NCBI GenBank assembly: GCA_034440175.1 | Contig: JAWXBO010000134.1 | Coordinates: 3,080-67,079 of the forward strand | Direction of reading: 5' to 3' | Length of the DNA stretch: 64,000 bases | Origin: SZUA-430 sp034440175 | GTDB taxonomy: Bacteria > Pseudomonadota > Alphaproteobacteria > Micropepsales > Micropepsaceae | Part shown: positions 1-8,266 of the stretch, in pieces | Numbering within the stretch: position 1 is the first letter of the stretch | How the letters are laid out: the number at the start of each line of letters is the position of its first letter | The notes under the pieces: generated by a model | Databases searched by the model: none | What the model was told of the DNA's origin: nothing | Seen by the model: only the letters and a program-made list of their open reading frames with translations | Translations under genes and position numbers: made by a program

Positions 1-40
1 GGGCGCGGGTTATACGCGCAGCGAAAGCGTTAAGCGACAC

Positions 41-502
41 CTAGCCCCGGTGCTCGGTTCCCGCTTCAACGAAGCAGAGCGCGTTGAACCATGGGTCATC
101 GACGTAAAACGAGCGTTCTCCCGATGGGCGGACCACGATCGCGCCACCAGCTTTTTCATGGACCATTTCGAGCGAGAGGCATTTGAGCTTTTTGGCACGC
201 TTATGGACGGCTTCGAGGTTGGCCACAGAAAAATAGAGCGACTTTGCCGATGTGTGCGAAGGCCTTGACGCCGATACGTCTATGACCTGAAGGATGACAG
301 GGCCGCAATCGAAGTAGAGCCTGGAACGGGGAAGTTTGCGGCCCTCGATACCCAAAAGCGCGGCATAGAATTTCCCCGCTTGCTCCAGGTTTGTGACTTC
401 GACCGTCATTCGGAAGAACACCGGCGTGTCGGTTTTTGCGGTCTTTTTTTCAGGCGCCGTTTCGGCAGTTACTTTCGATTTTGGTTTCGCTTTAGCCGGC
501 AT
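41..502 (-). CDS. VOC-family (glyoxalase/bleomycin-resistance fold) protein
   Basis: This 153-aa protein has an Ala/Lys-rich N-terminal tail (residues 1-25) followed by one vicinal-oxygen-chelate domain. The segment TVEVTNLEQAGKFYAALLG is the typical first strand-helix of that fold, and a closing strand with SFYVDDPWFNALCFVE is near the C-terminus. VOC proteins bind metal or small ligands in glyoxalases, dioxygenases and resistance proteins; the substrate here cannot be read from the sequence. It stands alone, divergent from gcdH with 144 bp between the starts. The VOC assignment is sound; the specific function is unknown. Confidence 0.8.
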   Translation of the reverse strand: MPAKAKPKSKVTAETAPEKKTAKTDTPVFFRMTVEVTNLEQAGKFYAALLGIEGRKLPRSRLYFDCGPVILQVIDVSASRPSHTSAKSLYFSVANLEAVHKRAKKLKCLSLEMVHEKAGGAIVVRPSGERSFYVDDPWFNALCFVEAGTEHRG

Positions 503-646
503 AGCAATATGTCCCGTTATACATTGGCTGCAATCTACCCAATTGGCAGACCGGAGTCCTGAGGAAGTTTACGCTTTTCACCATTTCCATATGGTTTACC
601 ACCGGTTAGATTGTTGCGCACCTGGGTAATCATAGTTGAGACCGCG

Positions 647-1849
647 ATGACTGCGAAACACAAGGCTGACCTCGATTCCGGCACTTTCAATTGGGAGGAT
701 CCGCTGCTGCTAAACGAGCAGCTGACGGAAGAAGAACGATTGATTGCCAAATCGAGCCACGACTATGCGCAGGGCAAGCTTATGCCGCGCGTCCTGGAGG
801 CGAATCGCCGGGAGCATTTTGATACCAAAATCATGCGTGAAATGGGCGAGATGGGGCTGCTCGGCATCACGATCCCCGAAAGTTATGGTGGTGCCGGGCT
901 GGGGTATGTCGCTTACGGGCTGGCGGCGCGCGAGGTCGAGCGCGTCGATTCCGGATATCGCTCGGCGATGAGTGTGCAGTCGAGCCTGGTCATGCATCCG
1001 ATTTTTGCGTTTGGTAGTGAGGACCAACGGCGCCAGTTTTTGCCCAAGCTCGCCAGCGGCGAAATGATCGGGTGTTTTGGTCTGACTGAGCCCGACCATG
1101 GCAGCGACCCGGGTGCGATGATCACGCGCGCCAAGGCAGCACCCGGTGGGTTCATTCTGCAAGGTTCGAAGAACTGGATCACCAACGCGCCGGTGGCCGA
1201 TATTGCCGTTGTGTGGGCGAAGACCGACGACGGTGTCATTCGCGGCTTTATTGTCGAGCGATCATTTAAAGGCTTCACTACGCCCAGGATCGAAGGAAAA
1301 TTTTCGTTGCGCGCGTCGGTGACCGGTCAGATTTCGCTTGATGATGTCTTTGTGCCGGAAGCCAACCATCTGCCGGATGTCAGCGGCTTGCGCGGTCCAT
1401 TCTCGTGCTTGAACCGGGCCCGTTATGGCATCGCCTGGGGCGTCATGGGGGCGGCTGAGTTCTGCTGGCACCGGGCGCGTCAGTATGCGCTTGACCGGAA
1501 ACAATTCGGCCGCCCGTTGGCGGCGACGCAACTGATCCAGAAGAAACTCGCCGACATGCAAACCGAGATCACGCTTGGAACGGCGGCGGTGCTGCAGTTG
1601 GGACGTCTGATTGAAGCGGGCAAGGCCTCGCCGCCTGCGGTATCACTGCTCAAGCGGAACAATTGCGGCAAGGCACTCGACATTGCGCGTCAGGCCCGCG
1701 ACATTCATGGCGGCAATGGAATTTCGGATGAGTATCATGTCATCCGCCATCTGATGAACCTCGAGACCGTCAACACCTACGAGGGTACGCACGATGTCCA
1801 TGCCCTGATTTTGGGACGGGCGCAGACGGGAATCCAGGCGTTCTTTTGA
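647..1849 (+). CDS. gcdH: Glutaryl-CoA dehydrogenase (acyl-CoA dehydrogenase family)
   Basis: A 400-aa FAD flavoprotein that would oxidatively decarboxylate glutaryl-CoA to crotonyl-CoA in lysine/tryptophan and aromatic degradation. The order is an N-terminal helical domain (about 15-125), a middle beta domain with CFGLTEPDHGSDPGAM and GSKNWITNAP, and a C-terminal helical domain ending in NTYEGTHDVHALILGRA, where Glu379 is the expected catalytic base. The tail RAQTGIQAFF is characteristic of GcdH rather than other acyl-CoA dehydrogenases. An upstream in-frame TTG exists at 611, but the ATG at 647 gives the usual N-terminus and has a GAG-type Shine-Dalgarno. It is monocistronic here; a repeat lies downstream. 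Confidence 0.92.
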   Translation: MTAKHKADLDSGTFNWEDPLLLNEQLTEEERLIAKSSHDYAQGKLMPRVLEANRREHFDTKIMREMGEMGLLGITIPESYGGAGLGYVAYGLAAREVERVDSGYRSAMSVQSSLVMHPIFAFGSEDQRRQFLPKLASGEMIGCFGLTEPDHGSDPGAMITRAKAAPGGFILQGSKNWITNAPVADIAVVWAKTDDGVIRGFIVERSFKGFTTPRIEGKFSLRASVTGQISLDDVFVPEANHLPDVSGLRGPFSCLNRARYGIAWGVMGAAEFCWHRARQYALDRKQFGRPLAATQLIQKKLADMQTEITLGTAAVLQLGRLIEAGKASPPAVSLLKRNNCGKALDIARQARDIHGGNGISDEYHVIRHLMNLETVNTYEGTHDVHALILGRAQTGIQAFF

Positions 1850-1944
1850 GCCAACGTTCGGACTCATTTATGTGCATCCGGTATCGAGGCGAATACCAGT
1901 GGCCGGAATTTTCGATATGCGCCAGTCGACCTTGCGCGGCACTT

Positions 1945-2080
1945 CCCCCCATCGTCTGCAGCCGCTAACGCGGCGCAGTCACTTCCCCCGCAAGCGGGGG
2001 CAGACACCAGATTTTCTGGTCTTCCTCCGCTTGCGGGGGAAGTCCCTGCGCAGCCCTTGTGGCTCGCAGGGGATGGGGGA
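1945..2080. repeat. 136-bp imperfect palindromic repeat, copy 1 of 4
   Basis: The element starts with CCCCCATCGTCTGCAG and ends with GGGGATGGGGGA, and carries two inner short palindromes of the type CTTCCCCCGCAAGCGGGGG, so the whole unit can fold into a long cruciform. Related copies are at 42941-43037 (partial), 43942-44077 and 46024-46160. It sits between gcdH and a convergent small membrane gene. No ORF inside is credible. Confidence 0.8.
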
Positions 2081-2133
2081 TAACGCGCGTAATTCCGCGT
2101 CTCTGCGTGGATTCATAAGTTTGTGGCGGAACA

Positions 2134-2391
2134 CTAGTGTTTCTTCCTGTCCTCCTCGTCATCGTCGTCGTCGATTCCGTCGAGGACGCCGACGCCCGCT
2201 CCGTCGTCACTGGATTTTTCGCCCTTGGAAATGTTGAGGACGCCACTGATGAAAAGCGCGATCAACGCGACAAGGCCCAAGATGATGGCGATGGCCACCC
2301 AGGAATTTCCTGTGATCGACGGCTGGGCTATTTCCGCCAGTGCCGGCGCCGCAGTTGTCAAAAACAGCGCAATTACCAATATTCGTTTCAT
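2134..2391 (-). CDS. Small secreted/membrane protein with acidic tail
   Basis: An 85-aa protein not recognised as a named family. Residues 1-19 (MKRILVIALFLTTAAPALA) look like a cleavable signal peptide, followed by a hydrophobic helix at about 29-50 (VAIAIILGLVALIALFISG) and a strongly acidic C-terminus (DDDDDEEDRKKH). The start at 2391 was chosen because AGGAGG lies about 10 nt upstream; an upstream in-frame start would add a tail without a signal peptide. It is probably anchored in the inner membrane by one helix. It lies downstream of a lipoprotein gene on the same strand, 69 bp apart. Confidence 0.6.
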   Translation of the reverse strand: MKRILVIALFLTTAAPALAEIAQPSITGNSWVAIAIILGLVALIALFISGVLNISKGEKSSDDGAGVGVLDGIDDDDDEEDRKKH

Positions 2392-2460
2392 AGCCGGTTG
2401 CCTCCTGCCCGCCATCATGAACCTGCATTGTCTGCTTGCCAAGTGGCGGCATTGTGGCGG

Positions 2461-2910
2461 TTAATTTGTCTCGCATTTGCTGAACCAGGGCGGTTCGCCG
2501 CCGCCGCTGAACTTTCCGTTGCTGATCAGCTGCGTGCCGTCGTCCACCGTCGAACTCCACGTTTTTTGCCGGTTGCCCTCAAGTTTTGTGACAACGGTGA
2601 CCATCGTATCGCCCGCCTTCTGGGTCCACTGAACGGATCCGCCGGGTAGTTCCTTGACATCGAGAAGCTCGGTTGTGCGGTCGAAGTTGGGGTCCATCAG
2701 CACCTGCTCTGTCGGCACGCCATTTGTGGGCGCGGTGTAAATCAGATGCGGGTTGTGGGTGTTGTAAGGGCGGAAGCAATCCTGGGCCCAGCGGCCGGGC
2801 AAGCCCAGTTTTTCAAGAATGGCACTGCCGACGCCGGGGGCTTGGGGGGATTGCGAGCCGCAGGCGGCAAGCGTCACCAGGCCGATGGTGATGAAGGTGC
2901 TTAAACGCAT
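2461..2910 (-). CDS. Putative lipoprotein of unknown function
   Basis: A 149-aa protein with a lipoprotein signal: MRLSTFITIGLVTLAACGS, lipobox LAAC with the lipidated Cys at residue 17. The mature part contains PGRWAQDCFRPYNTHNPHL and further Trp and Gly-rich stretches, with a second Cys pair (Cys45 and one near the C-terminus, WFSKCETN) that could form a disulfide. I do not recognise the family. It lies 16 bp downstream of a multi-pass membrane protein and is probably co-transcribed with it. Confidence 0.65.
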   Translation of the reverse strand: MRLSTFITIGLVTLAACGSQSPQAPGVGSAILEKLGLPGRWAQDCFRPYNTHNPHLIYTAPTNGVPTEQVLMDPNFDRTTELLDVKELPGGSVQWTQKAGDTMVTVVTKLEGNRQKTWSSTVDDGTQLISNGKFSGGGEPPWFSKCETN

Positions 2911-2925
2911 TTTTGTGTCCCCGCT

Positions 2926-3804
2926 TTAAGGCTCTGCAGTTGCTGGAATTTGTACCGGTTGAGATTTCCTAGCGGCAGCGTCAAGACGGTTTGTCAGCTC
3001 CAGCGCCAAGGCTTCGCGCTCACCCGGTGGCAGCTTACGCGCGGCCTCGATGATGCGCCCAACAGGCCGCTCACGGTTAAAGCGCGAGACCAGTAGGCCG
3101 ATGGCGCCAAAAACAAAAATTACAATCCCGACCAAGGCCATGCCGACCAGCACCAAGGCAGCTGCTTCGCCACCCTGCGCCACTACTGCGATGACGGGTT
3201 CGAACATCTGCGGGTGAAACGCCCATGTCATTAAAGTGTTGATGGCGACGAAACTGAATGATGCGAGTGCCAGGGCCAAGACTGTGTGCGAGCGCGTGTG
3301 GCGGTTGAGGAGGATGCCTGCAAAGATTGCCGCAATCGCATTGAGGGGCATCACGGTAAAGAGGCTGGCTGTGGCGGCCGCTTCGTTCACCGTTGCGGGG
3401 TCCAGGTTCTGAAGACCTGGGCCGTCGAATGCCGCAAAAAGGACGCCGATCGATATGCCGGACAACAGCGAGACAAACTGATTCCAGCCAAAGAGAACCG
3501 CAGCAGCCACCACACCCGCAACGTACCAGGGCGTAGAGTCATGTTTTACCGGTTGCTGATGGATCGTTAAGCGGGCGAGGTTTTGCTTGTAGGTTCGATG
3601 GATGAGCGGGAAGGCCGCGAAACTTATGCCTATAAAATAGTCGCGGAGTTTCGGATCAAGAAACTCGAACTCGCGAATGACGGGGGCACCAACCTGGACC
3701 AGCACGAGAACTGAAAGCAGCGACAACGCCAGCGCCCAAAATTCATGCGAGTTGGCCGGCAACCACAGTGAACGGCGGCGATGCGGCGGAGGCAGGTCGT
3801 CCAT
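2926..3804 (-). CDS. Multi-pass inner-membrane protein, unknown function
   Basis: A 292-aa protein with about six hydrophobic segments, among them FWALALSLLSVLVLVQVG near the N-terminus and AALVLVGMALVGIVIFVFG near the end. A soluble C-terminal tail of about 45 residues contains KLPPGEREALALELTNRLD, a short helical stretch. The start at 3804 (MDDLPPPHRRR) is supported by AAGGGGA a few bases upstream; the upstream in-frame extension is Arg-rich and not membrane-like. No family recognised. It heads a minus-strand group with the lipoprotein and small membrane gene that follow. Confidence 0.6.
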   Translation of the reverse strand: MDDLPPPHRRRSLWLPANSHEFWALALSLLSVLVLVQVGAPVIREFEFLDPKLRDYFIGISFAAFPLIHRTYKQNLARLTIHQQPVKHDSTPWYVAGVVAAAVLFGWNQFVSLLSGISIGVLFAAFDGPGLQNLDPATVNEAAATASLFTVMPLNAIAAIFAGILLNRHTRSHTVLALALASFSFVAINTLMTWAFHPQMFEPVIAVVAQGGEAAALVLVGMALVGIVIFVFGAIGLLVSRFNRERPVGRIIEAARKLPPGEREALALELTNRLDAAARKSQPVQIPATAEP

Positions 3805-3989
3805 AGAAATCCCCTTGGGCCAATGTGTGCGGAGCGGTTGCGATAGAGGCGGTGCCAAAACTAGCCTGCGTCGGGCGAGCGGGCAATTGACGTTCTGCAT
3901 TGGCGCCCGCGTGTTGCACAAATGTTTAAGGATTGGGCGGACACTCGGCTGGCTTTGCGAATCAATCCTGATTTTGAAGGAGTTTGCCC

Positions 3990-4370
3990 GTGCGCCTTGC
4001 CTTTGCCGTTCTGGTTTTGCTTGGGCTTGCGGGCTGTGCGTACCCGCAATACGTCAATGACGAGTATCGCTATATCCCGCTGACTAATTTTGCCTACGAG
4101 AACCGGTCGTTCCGCATTTTCGACAAGCCAAGTGCGGGCAAGATGGTCATCACGTCGAGCCTCACCACTTCAGTCAGCGATGTCGTGATCCGCACGACGA
4201 CGTTTGGCAAGTATAACAACAGCGTGGAGCGGCAAACGCTTGAGAGCGCGGTTGCAGCCTATCTTGCGGGGCAAGGCCGCAGATGTGTCGTCACGGGCAG
4301 CAGCCTGATGTACGATCCGCAATGGGAATTCACCTATAGCTGCGAGCTGAACTACACAGCAATGCCGTGA
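3990..4370 (+). CDS. Putative lipoprotein
   Basis: A 126-aa protein starting at GTG (3990), chosen because AGGAG ends 7 nt upstream; a TTG at 3984 lies too close to it. The N-terminus MRLAFAVLVLLGLAGCAYP has a lipobox LAGC with the lipidated Cys at position 16. The mature region is rich in Tyr and Ser/Thr and has two more Cys near the end (RRCVVTG, YSCELNY), which may pair. Unknown family; predicted to be anchored in the inner leaflet of the outer membrane or in the inner membrane. Confidence 0.65.
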   Translation: MRLAFAVLVLLGLAGCAYPQYVNDEYRYIPLTNFAYENRSFRIFDKPSAGKMVITSSLTTSVSDVVIRTTTFGKYNNSVERQTLESAVAAYLAGQGRRCVVTGSSLMYDPQWEFTYSCELNYTAMP

Positions 4371-4377
4371 GGGCAAT

Positions 4378-4509
4378 TCATACGACGAAAGCGATGACCG
4401 CAAGCACAAGGACGGCGAGCGCCAACGATGCAAGCAGGACTTTCAGCATGGCGCCGTTGCCTACAATTACTGCACCCCGCGCCTTCAAAGACGAAAGAAT
4501 TTCGCGCAT
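4378..4509 (-). CDS. 43-aa single-helix membrane peptide
   Basis: A short reading frame of 44 codons, MREILSSLKARGAVIVGNG followed by one hydrophobic helix (MLKVLLASLALAVLVLAVI) and the end AFVV. A GAGAGG sequence lies 12-17 nt upstream of the ATG. It follows paaE on the same strand after 71 bp that hold a hairpin, and it converges with the lipoprotein gene ending at 4370. The clean amphipathic-then-hydrophobic layout argues for a real small protein, but coding by chance cannot be excluded. Confidence 0.4.
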   Translation of the reverse strand: MREILSSLKARGAVIVGNGAMLKVLLASLALAVLVLAVIAFVV

Positions 4510-4525
4510 GCTGCCAACCTCTCAT

Positions 4526-4555
4526 CTACCGCCGCGTTCTTGGATAACGCGGTAG
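4526..4555. other. Hairpin between paaE and the small membrane ORF
   Basis: CTACCG and CGTT pair with AACGCGGTAG across a 7-nt loop, giving a 10-bp stem with a 3-nt bulge. No T-run follows on either strand, so it is not a classical terminator. It could mark the 3' end or a processing site of the paa transcript. Confidence 0.4.
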
Positions 4556-4580
4556 TGAGAGATTTGTTCCCGCCAAATCA

Positions 4581-5663
4581 CTAAGCGTCGTAGTTAAGCG
4601 TGACCTCGTCGCTCGTCGGCACGGCCTGGCAGGTGAGGACGAAGCCGTCGGCGACTTCTTGTGCACTTAGACCGTAATTTTTCTTCATCACAACGCTGCC
4701 CGAAGTTACGCGGGCGCGGCATGTCGTGCAGACGCCGCCTTTGCAGGCGTAGGGTGCGGGCAGACCTGCGGCTTGAACGCTCTCAAGAATATTGCCCTTG
4801 GCGGCGATGAATGGAAGCCTGAGCCGCCGCCCGTCGATGGCGACGGTCAACATCGTGCCCGAGGCGTTGACTTCAAGCGCCCGGTTCGCCGCCACCTCCT
4901 CGGCCGAGAGTTCGCTGGTGGTGAAGCGCTCGACCAAAATTTTATCGCGCGCCACACCGCGCGCCGCCAATGCGGTTTCAGCTGCATCCATCATTGGTCC
5001 AGGACCGCAGATGAAAAACGCATCCACCTGTTCCGTTTTCACGAGTGATGAAAACACCTCCTGGCACTTTGCGAGGTCCAGTCGGCCGTTGAAGAGTTCG
5101 ATCTCCTCGGCTTCGTCTTCAAGGACGTGATAGACTTCGAGGCGGTCGAGATAGCGATTCTTCAGGCCCGCCAGTTCTTCCAAGAACATGATCGAAAGGG
5201 AGTCGCGATTGCCGTAGAGCAGCGTCAACCGGCTGCGCTGCTTTTCATGCAGGACCGATTTCAAAATCGAAAGCACCGGCGTAATCCCCGACCCTCCCGC
5301 AAGCGCCACATAAATGGGGGCGTCTCCCGCGGTCTCGGGTTCGACGAAGCGTCCCATCGGCGGCAAAACCTCAAGCTCCTGACCCACTTTGATGTGTTCG
5401 TTCGCCCAGGTCGAGAAGCGCCCGCTGCGCATGAGCTTCACGGCAATGCGCATTTCCCTTTCGTGAGCCGCAACACACACCGAATAAGTGCGCCGGATAT
5501 CTTCGCCGTTGATGTCAGCTTTGAGTGTCAGATGCTGCCCCGCCTTGAAGGTGAAGGCATCGCGCAAAGCGGGCGGAACCTCAAAACGAAGGGACACCGC
5601 ATCCGCCGTCTCACGGCGCACTTGCGAAACCTTCAGCTTGTGAAATCCGGAGTTTATCGACAT
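4581..5663 (-). CDS. paaE: Phenylacetyl-CoA epoxidase reductase subunit PaaE
   Basis: A 360-aa flavin- and 2Fe-2S-containing reductase that passes electrons from NADPH to the PaaA diiron centre. Residues about 8-110 form the FAD-binding domain (RRTYSVCVA), 115-235 the NAD(P)-binding domain (VALAGGSGITPVLSILKS; FICGPGPMM), and the C-terminal 90 residues a plant-type ferredoxin domain with ACKGGVCTTCRARV and a distal Cys (VLTCQA) as cluster ligands. It is the last gene of paaABCDE, with the ATG 5 bp after the end of paaD. Length and motifs are complete. Confidence 0.95.
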   Translation of the reverse strand: MSINSGFHKLKVSQVRRETADAVSLRFEVPPALRDAFTFKAGQHLTLKADINGEDIRRTYSVCVAAHEREMRIAVKLMRSGRFSTWANEHIKVGQELEVLPPMGRFVEPETAGDAPIYVALAGGSGITPVLSILKSVLHEKQRSRLTLLYGNRDSLSIMFLEELAGLKNRYLDRLEVYHVLEDEAEEIELFNGRLDLAKCQEVFSSLVKTEQVDAFFICGPGPMMDAAETALAARGVARDKILVERFTTSELSAEEVAANRALEVNASGTMLTVAIDGRRLRLPFIAAKGNILESVQAAGLPAPYACKGGVCTTCRARVTSGSVVMKKNYGLSAQEVADGFVLTCQAVPTSDEVTLNYDA

Positions 5664-5667
5664 GAAC

Positions 5668-6114
5668 TTAATGGCACTTGAATTTGTCGAAGGGTTCGCC
5701 GCAGGCTAGGCAGCGGTGCAGCGCTTTGCAGGGTGTCGAGCCGAAGCGGCTGATCATTTCGGTGTGCGTTGAGGTGCAGCGCGGACATATGGCGTCTTCC
5801 TCGCGCGCGGAGCGGTCCGGCGGTGCGATACCAAAGGCGCGTAGTTTTTCGTGGCCTTCATCGCTGATCCAGTCCGTCGTCCATGGCGGCGCCAGCACAG
5901 TCTTGATGCCAAGATGTGCATAGCCGGCGCGATCAAGTTCGGCGCGGATCGATTGCTCGATCATCAGCGTTGCCGGGCAACCCGTATAGGTCGGCGTGAT
6001 TACGACCGCATCTGCGGTGACGTCGCGCACGATCCCCAGATCAACGACCGACAGACATGGAATTTCTGGATCGGGCACGCGCGCCAGCACCTGAAGGACG
6101 CGCGCTTTCACCAT
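5668..6114 (-). CDS. paaD: Phenylacetyl-CoA epoxidase maturation subunit PaaD
   Basis: A 148-aa protein with a DUF59 (MIP18-like) domain over residues 1-95: ARVPDPEIPCLSVVDLGIV, and the conserved YTGCPAT with a reactive Cys. The C-terminus adds a zinc-ribbon-like part with CPRC and CLAC. PaaD is needed for assembly or maturation of the epoxidase, probably its metal centre, rather than for catalysis. Its start overlaps the end of paaC by 7 nt, so the two are translationally coupled. Confidence 0.92.
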   Translation of the reverse strand: MVKARVLQVLARVPDPEIPCLSVVDLGIVRDVTADAVVITPTYTGCPATLMIEQSIRAELDRAGYAHLGIKTVLAPPWTTDWISDEGHEKLRAFGIAPPDRSAREEDAICPRCTSTHTEMISRFGSTPCKALHRCLACGEPFDKFKCH

Positions 6115-6839
6115 ACTGTCCCCGTATAGGCGCGCGGCAGAAACTGCATCGTGGCGAGCAGATGCCCCAGATGCTCAGAATGATGCCCCAGGCGCCCGCC
6201 CCTGGCGCCGCGCCGTGGCGCCGGCACGTTGAGCGCCGCGCGCGCCAGCGTTGCGGCGATCCGCGCCTCCCACTCAGCGCCAAGCTCGCGCGGGTCGACG
6301 GCAATTCCTTCTGCAATCAACGGCTCAAGGTGCGCATCGACATCGAACAGCTCGTCGCCAAAGCGCCACATCCACTCAAGCGCTTGCTCCATGCGCGCAC
6401 GGCTTTCATCCGTGCCGTCGCCCAGCCTTACTACCCATTCGTTGGCAAAGCGCGCGTGATAGGCAACCTCTTTCACGGCTTTGGCTGCGATGGCCGCCAA
6501 TGTCGCGTTCGCCGAGTCCGAGAGCTCGCGCAGCTGCAATTCCTGCCAGTTCGAAAACATAAACTGGCGCGCAATTGTTTGCGCGAAATCGCCGTTGGGC
6601 TGCTCAACGAGCAAACAGTTTTTGAAATCAAGCACATCGCGGTGAAAGGCGAGCCTGTCCGCGTCACCGGCCAGCGTCAAAAAATGCGTCGCCTGCCCCA
6701 CCAGATCCAAACCGATATTGGCGAGCGACAGATCGAGCTCAAGCATCGGCGCATGCCCGCACCATTCCGACAGGCGCTGACCCAATATCAAGCTGTCGTC
6801 GCCGAGGCGAAGCGCATAGTCACTGAGCGCGCGGTCCAT
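6108..6839 (-). CDS. paaC: Phenylacetyl-CoA epoxidase structural subunit PaaC
   Basis: A 243-aa ferritin-like all-helical subunit that pairs with PaaA and stabilises it; it has no active diiron site of its own. The N-terminus DYALRLGDDSLILGQRLSE and LELDLSLANIGLDLVGQA are typical. The C-terminus carries an unusual Arg/Gly stretch (PAPRRGARGGRLGHHSEH) before LGHLLATMQFLPRA. The ATG at 6839 overlaps the paaB stop as TGATG, so the longer upstream reading frame was rejected. Confidence 0.94.
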   Translation of the reverse strand: MDRALSDYALRLGDDSLILGQRLSEWCGHAPMLELDLSLANIGLDLVGQATHFLTLAGDADRLAFHRDVLDFKNCLLVEQPNGDFAQTIARQFMFSNWQELQLRELSDSANATLAAIAAKAVKEVAYHARFANEWVVRLGDGTDESRARMEQALEWMWRFGDELFDVDAHLEPLIAEGIAVDPRELGAEWEARIAATLARAALNVPAPRRGARGGRLGHHSEHLGHLLATMQFLPRAYTGTVW

Positions 6840-7123
6840 CAGATGTTCTTCACATTCTCGGGGATCACATAAAACGTCGGATGGCGATAGACCTTGTCTG
6901 CGGCCGGTTCGAACAGGGCCGCTGCTTCGCCGGGATCGGACGCCACAATCTGCGCCGATGGCACCACCCACAGACTGACACCTTCCATGCGCCGCGTATA
7001 CGTGTCCCGCGCCGACTCCAGCGCCATGCGCGCGTCGGCGGCATGCACGCTGCCGGCATGTTTATGTGACAGGCCATGCTTCGCGCGAACGAACACTTCC
7101 CACAGCGGCCAATCGTTGCTCAT
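6839..7123 (-). CDS. paaB: Phenylacetyl-CoA epoxidase subunit PaaB
   Basis: A 94-aa subunit of the PaaABCE multicomponent oxygenase, thought to join PaaAC units and help couple to PaaE. The sequence WPLWEVFVRAKHGLSHKHA is the family signature, and the C-terminal part DKVYRHPTFYVIPENVKNI is also typical. The start at 7123 (MSNDWPLWEVF) gives the standard length; the open frame upstream encodes a basic non-conserved extension inside paaA. The gap to the paaA stop is 4 bp. Confidence 0.94.
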   Translation of the reverse strand: MSNDWPLWEVFVRAKHGLSHKHAGSVHAADARMALESARDTYTRRMEGVSLWVVPSAQIVASDPGEAAALFEPAADKVYRHPTFYVIPENVKNI

Positions 7124-7127
7124 TGCC

Positions 7128-8129
7128 CTACTCCGCTGCTGCTTTGACGGCGTGCTTCGCCGCATGTGCGGACGCCGCCTCACGCACCCAGGCGCCATCT
7201 TCCCATGCGGCGACACGCGCCTTCACGCGATCTTTGGCGACCGGACCTTCACCGCGGACGACGGCATAAAATTCTTCCCAATCGACCGGCCCGAAATCAT
7301 ACGAGCCACGCGCTTCGTTCCATGCGAGCTTTGGGTCGGGAACCTTGAGCCCGATCGCATCGGCTTGCGGCACCGTGACATCGACAAACTTTTGCCGCAG
7401 ATCGTCATTCGTCTCGCGCTTGATGCGCCAGCGGATCGATTGCGCCGTGTTGGGCGAATTGTCATCGGGCGGCCCGAACATCATCAGCGACGGCCACCAC
7501 CAGCGGTCAAGCGCATCTTGTGCCATGCGCCGCTGCTCGGGCAAACCGCCCGCCATCACCGTCATGATTTCAAAACCCTGACGCTGATGGAAACTTTCCT
7601 CCTTGCAGATTTTCACCATCGCGCGCGCATAGGGACCGTAGGAGGTGCGCTGCAGCGGCACCTGATTCAAGATCGCGGCACCATCCACCAGCCAGCCAAT
7701 CGCCCCGATGTCGGCCCAGGTCAAGGTAGGGTAATTGAAAATCGTCGAATATTTGGCGCGGCCGGAATGCAGCGCCTCGATCATCTCCTCGCGGCTGGTG
7801 CCCAGCGTTTCGGCGGCAGCGTAGAGATAAAGCCCATGCCCGCCTTCGTCTTGCACTTTGGCCAGCAGCACCGCCTTGCGCCGCAAACTTGGCGCCCTCG
7901 TGATCCAGTTGCCTTCGGGCAGCATGCCCACGATTTCGGAATGCGCGTGCTGGGACATCTGGCGCACCAGAGTTTTGCGGTAAGCCGCCGGCATCCAGTC
8001 CTTGGGCTCGATAAACTCATCCGCCGCGACGCGCGCCTCAAAGGCCGCCAGCTTTGCGGGATCTTCGGCGACCGGCACTTCACGCGGCGCAGGCTTTTTG
8101 TTTTTCTCTTCAAGTTCCGTGGTGTACAT
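7128..8129 (-). CDS. paaA: Phenylacetyl-CoA epoxidase catalytic subunit PaaA
   Basis: A 333-aa diiron oxygenase subunit that makes the 1,2-epoxide of phenylacetyl-CoA. Ferritin-like helices carry the iron ligands in VQDEGGHGLYLY and in CKEESFHQRQG (an ExxH pair). ALDRWWWPSLMMFGPPDD and SIRWRIKRETNDDLRQKF are further family segments. It is the first gene of the paa operon; the 137 bp upstream to the next ORF should hold the promoter, but no operator stands out. The C-terminus ends in an Ala/Lys-rich tail. Confidence 0.96.
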   Translation of the reverse strand: MYTTELEEKNKKPAPREVPVAEDPAKLAAFEARVAADEFIEPKDWMPAAYRKTLVRQMSQHAHSEIVGMLPEGNWITRAPSLRRKAVLLAKVQDEGGHGLYLYAAAETLGTSREEMIEALHSGRAKYSTIFNYPTLTWADIGAIGWLVDGAAILNQVPLQRTSYGPYARAMVKICKEESFHQRQGFEIMTVMAGGLPEQRRMAQDALDRWWWPSLMMFGPPDDNSPNTAQSIRWRIKRETNDDLRQKFVDVTVPQADAIGLKVPDPKLAWNEARGSYDFGPVDWEEFYAVVRGEGPVAKDRVKARVAAWEDGAWVREAASAHAAKHAVKAAAE

Positions 8130-8266
8130 CGGCGAGCAAACTCGTTCACGATTGCAGCGGCGAAACTAGAGTAGGGCATTGCCCGCAAAGGGTCAATTAT
8201 TCCGGCGCAATCACCGTGAGGCCAATCCCGCGCGAAAGGGCCTGCAGCGCCGCAAATCAACATACA

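Noticed and set aside
1945..2080. CRISPR array
   Set aside because: The repeated units are single palindromes dispersed over the window, not regularly spaced repeats with spacers; no cas genes.
6894..8174. A 426-codon plus-strand frame opposite paaA and paaB
   Set aside because: Pure antisense shadow of strongly supported paa genes.
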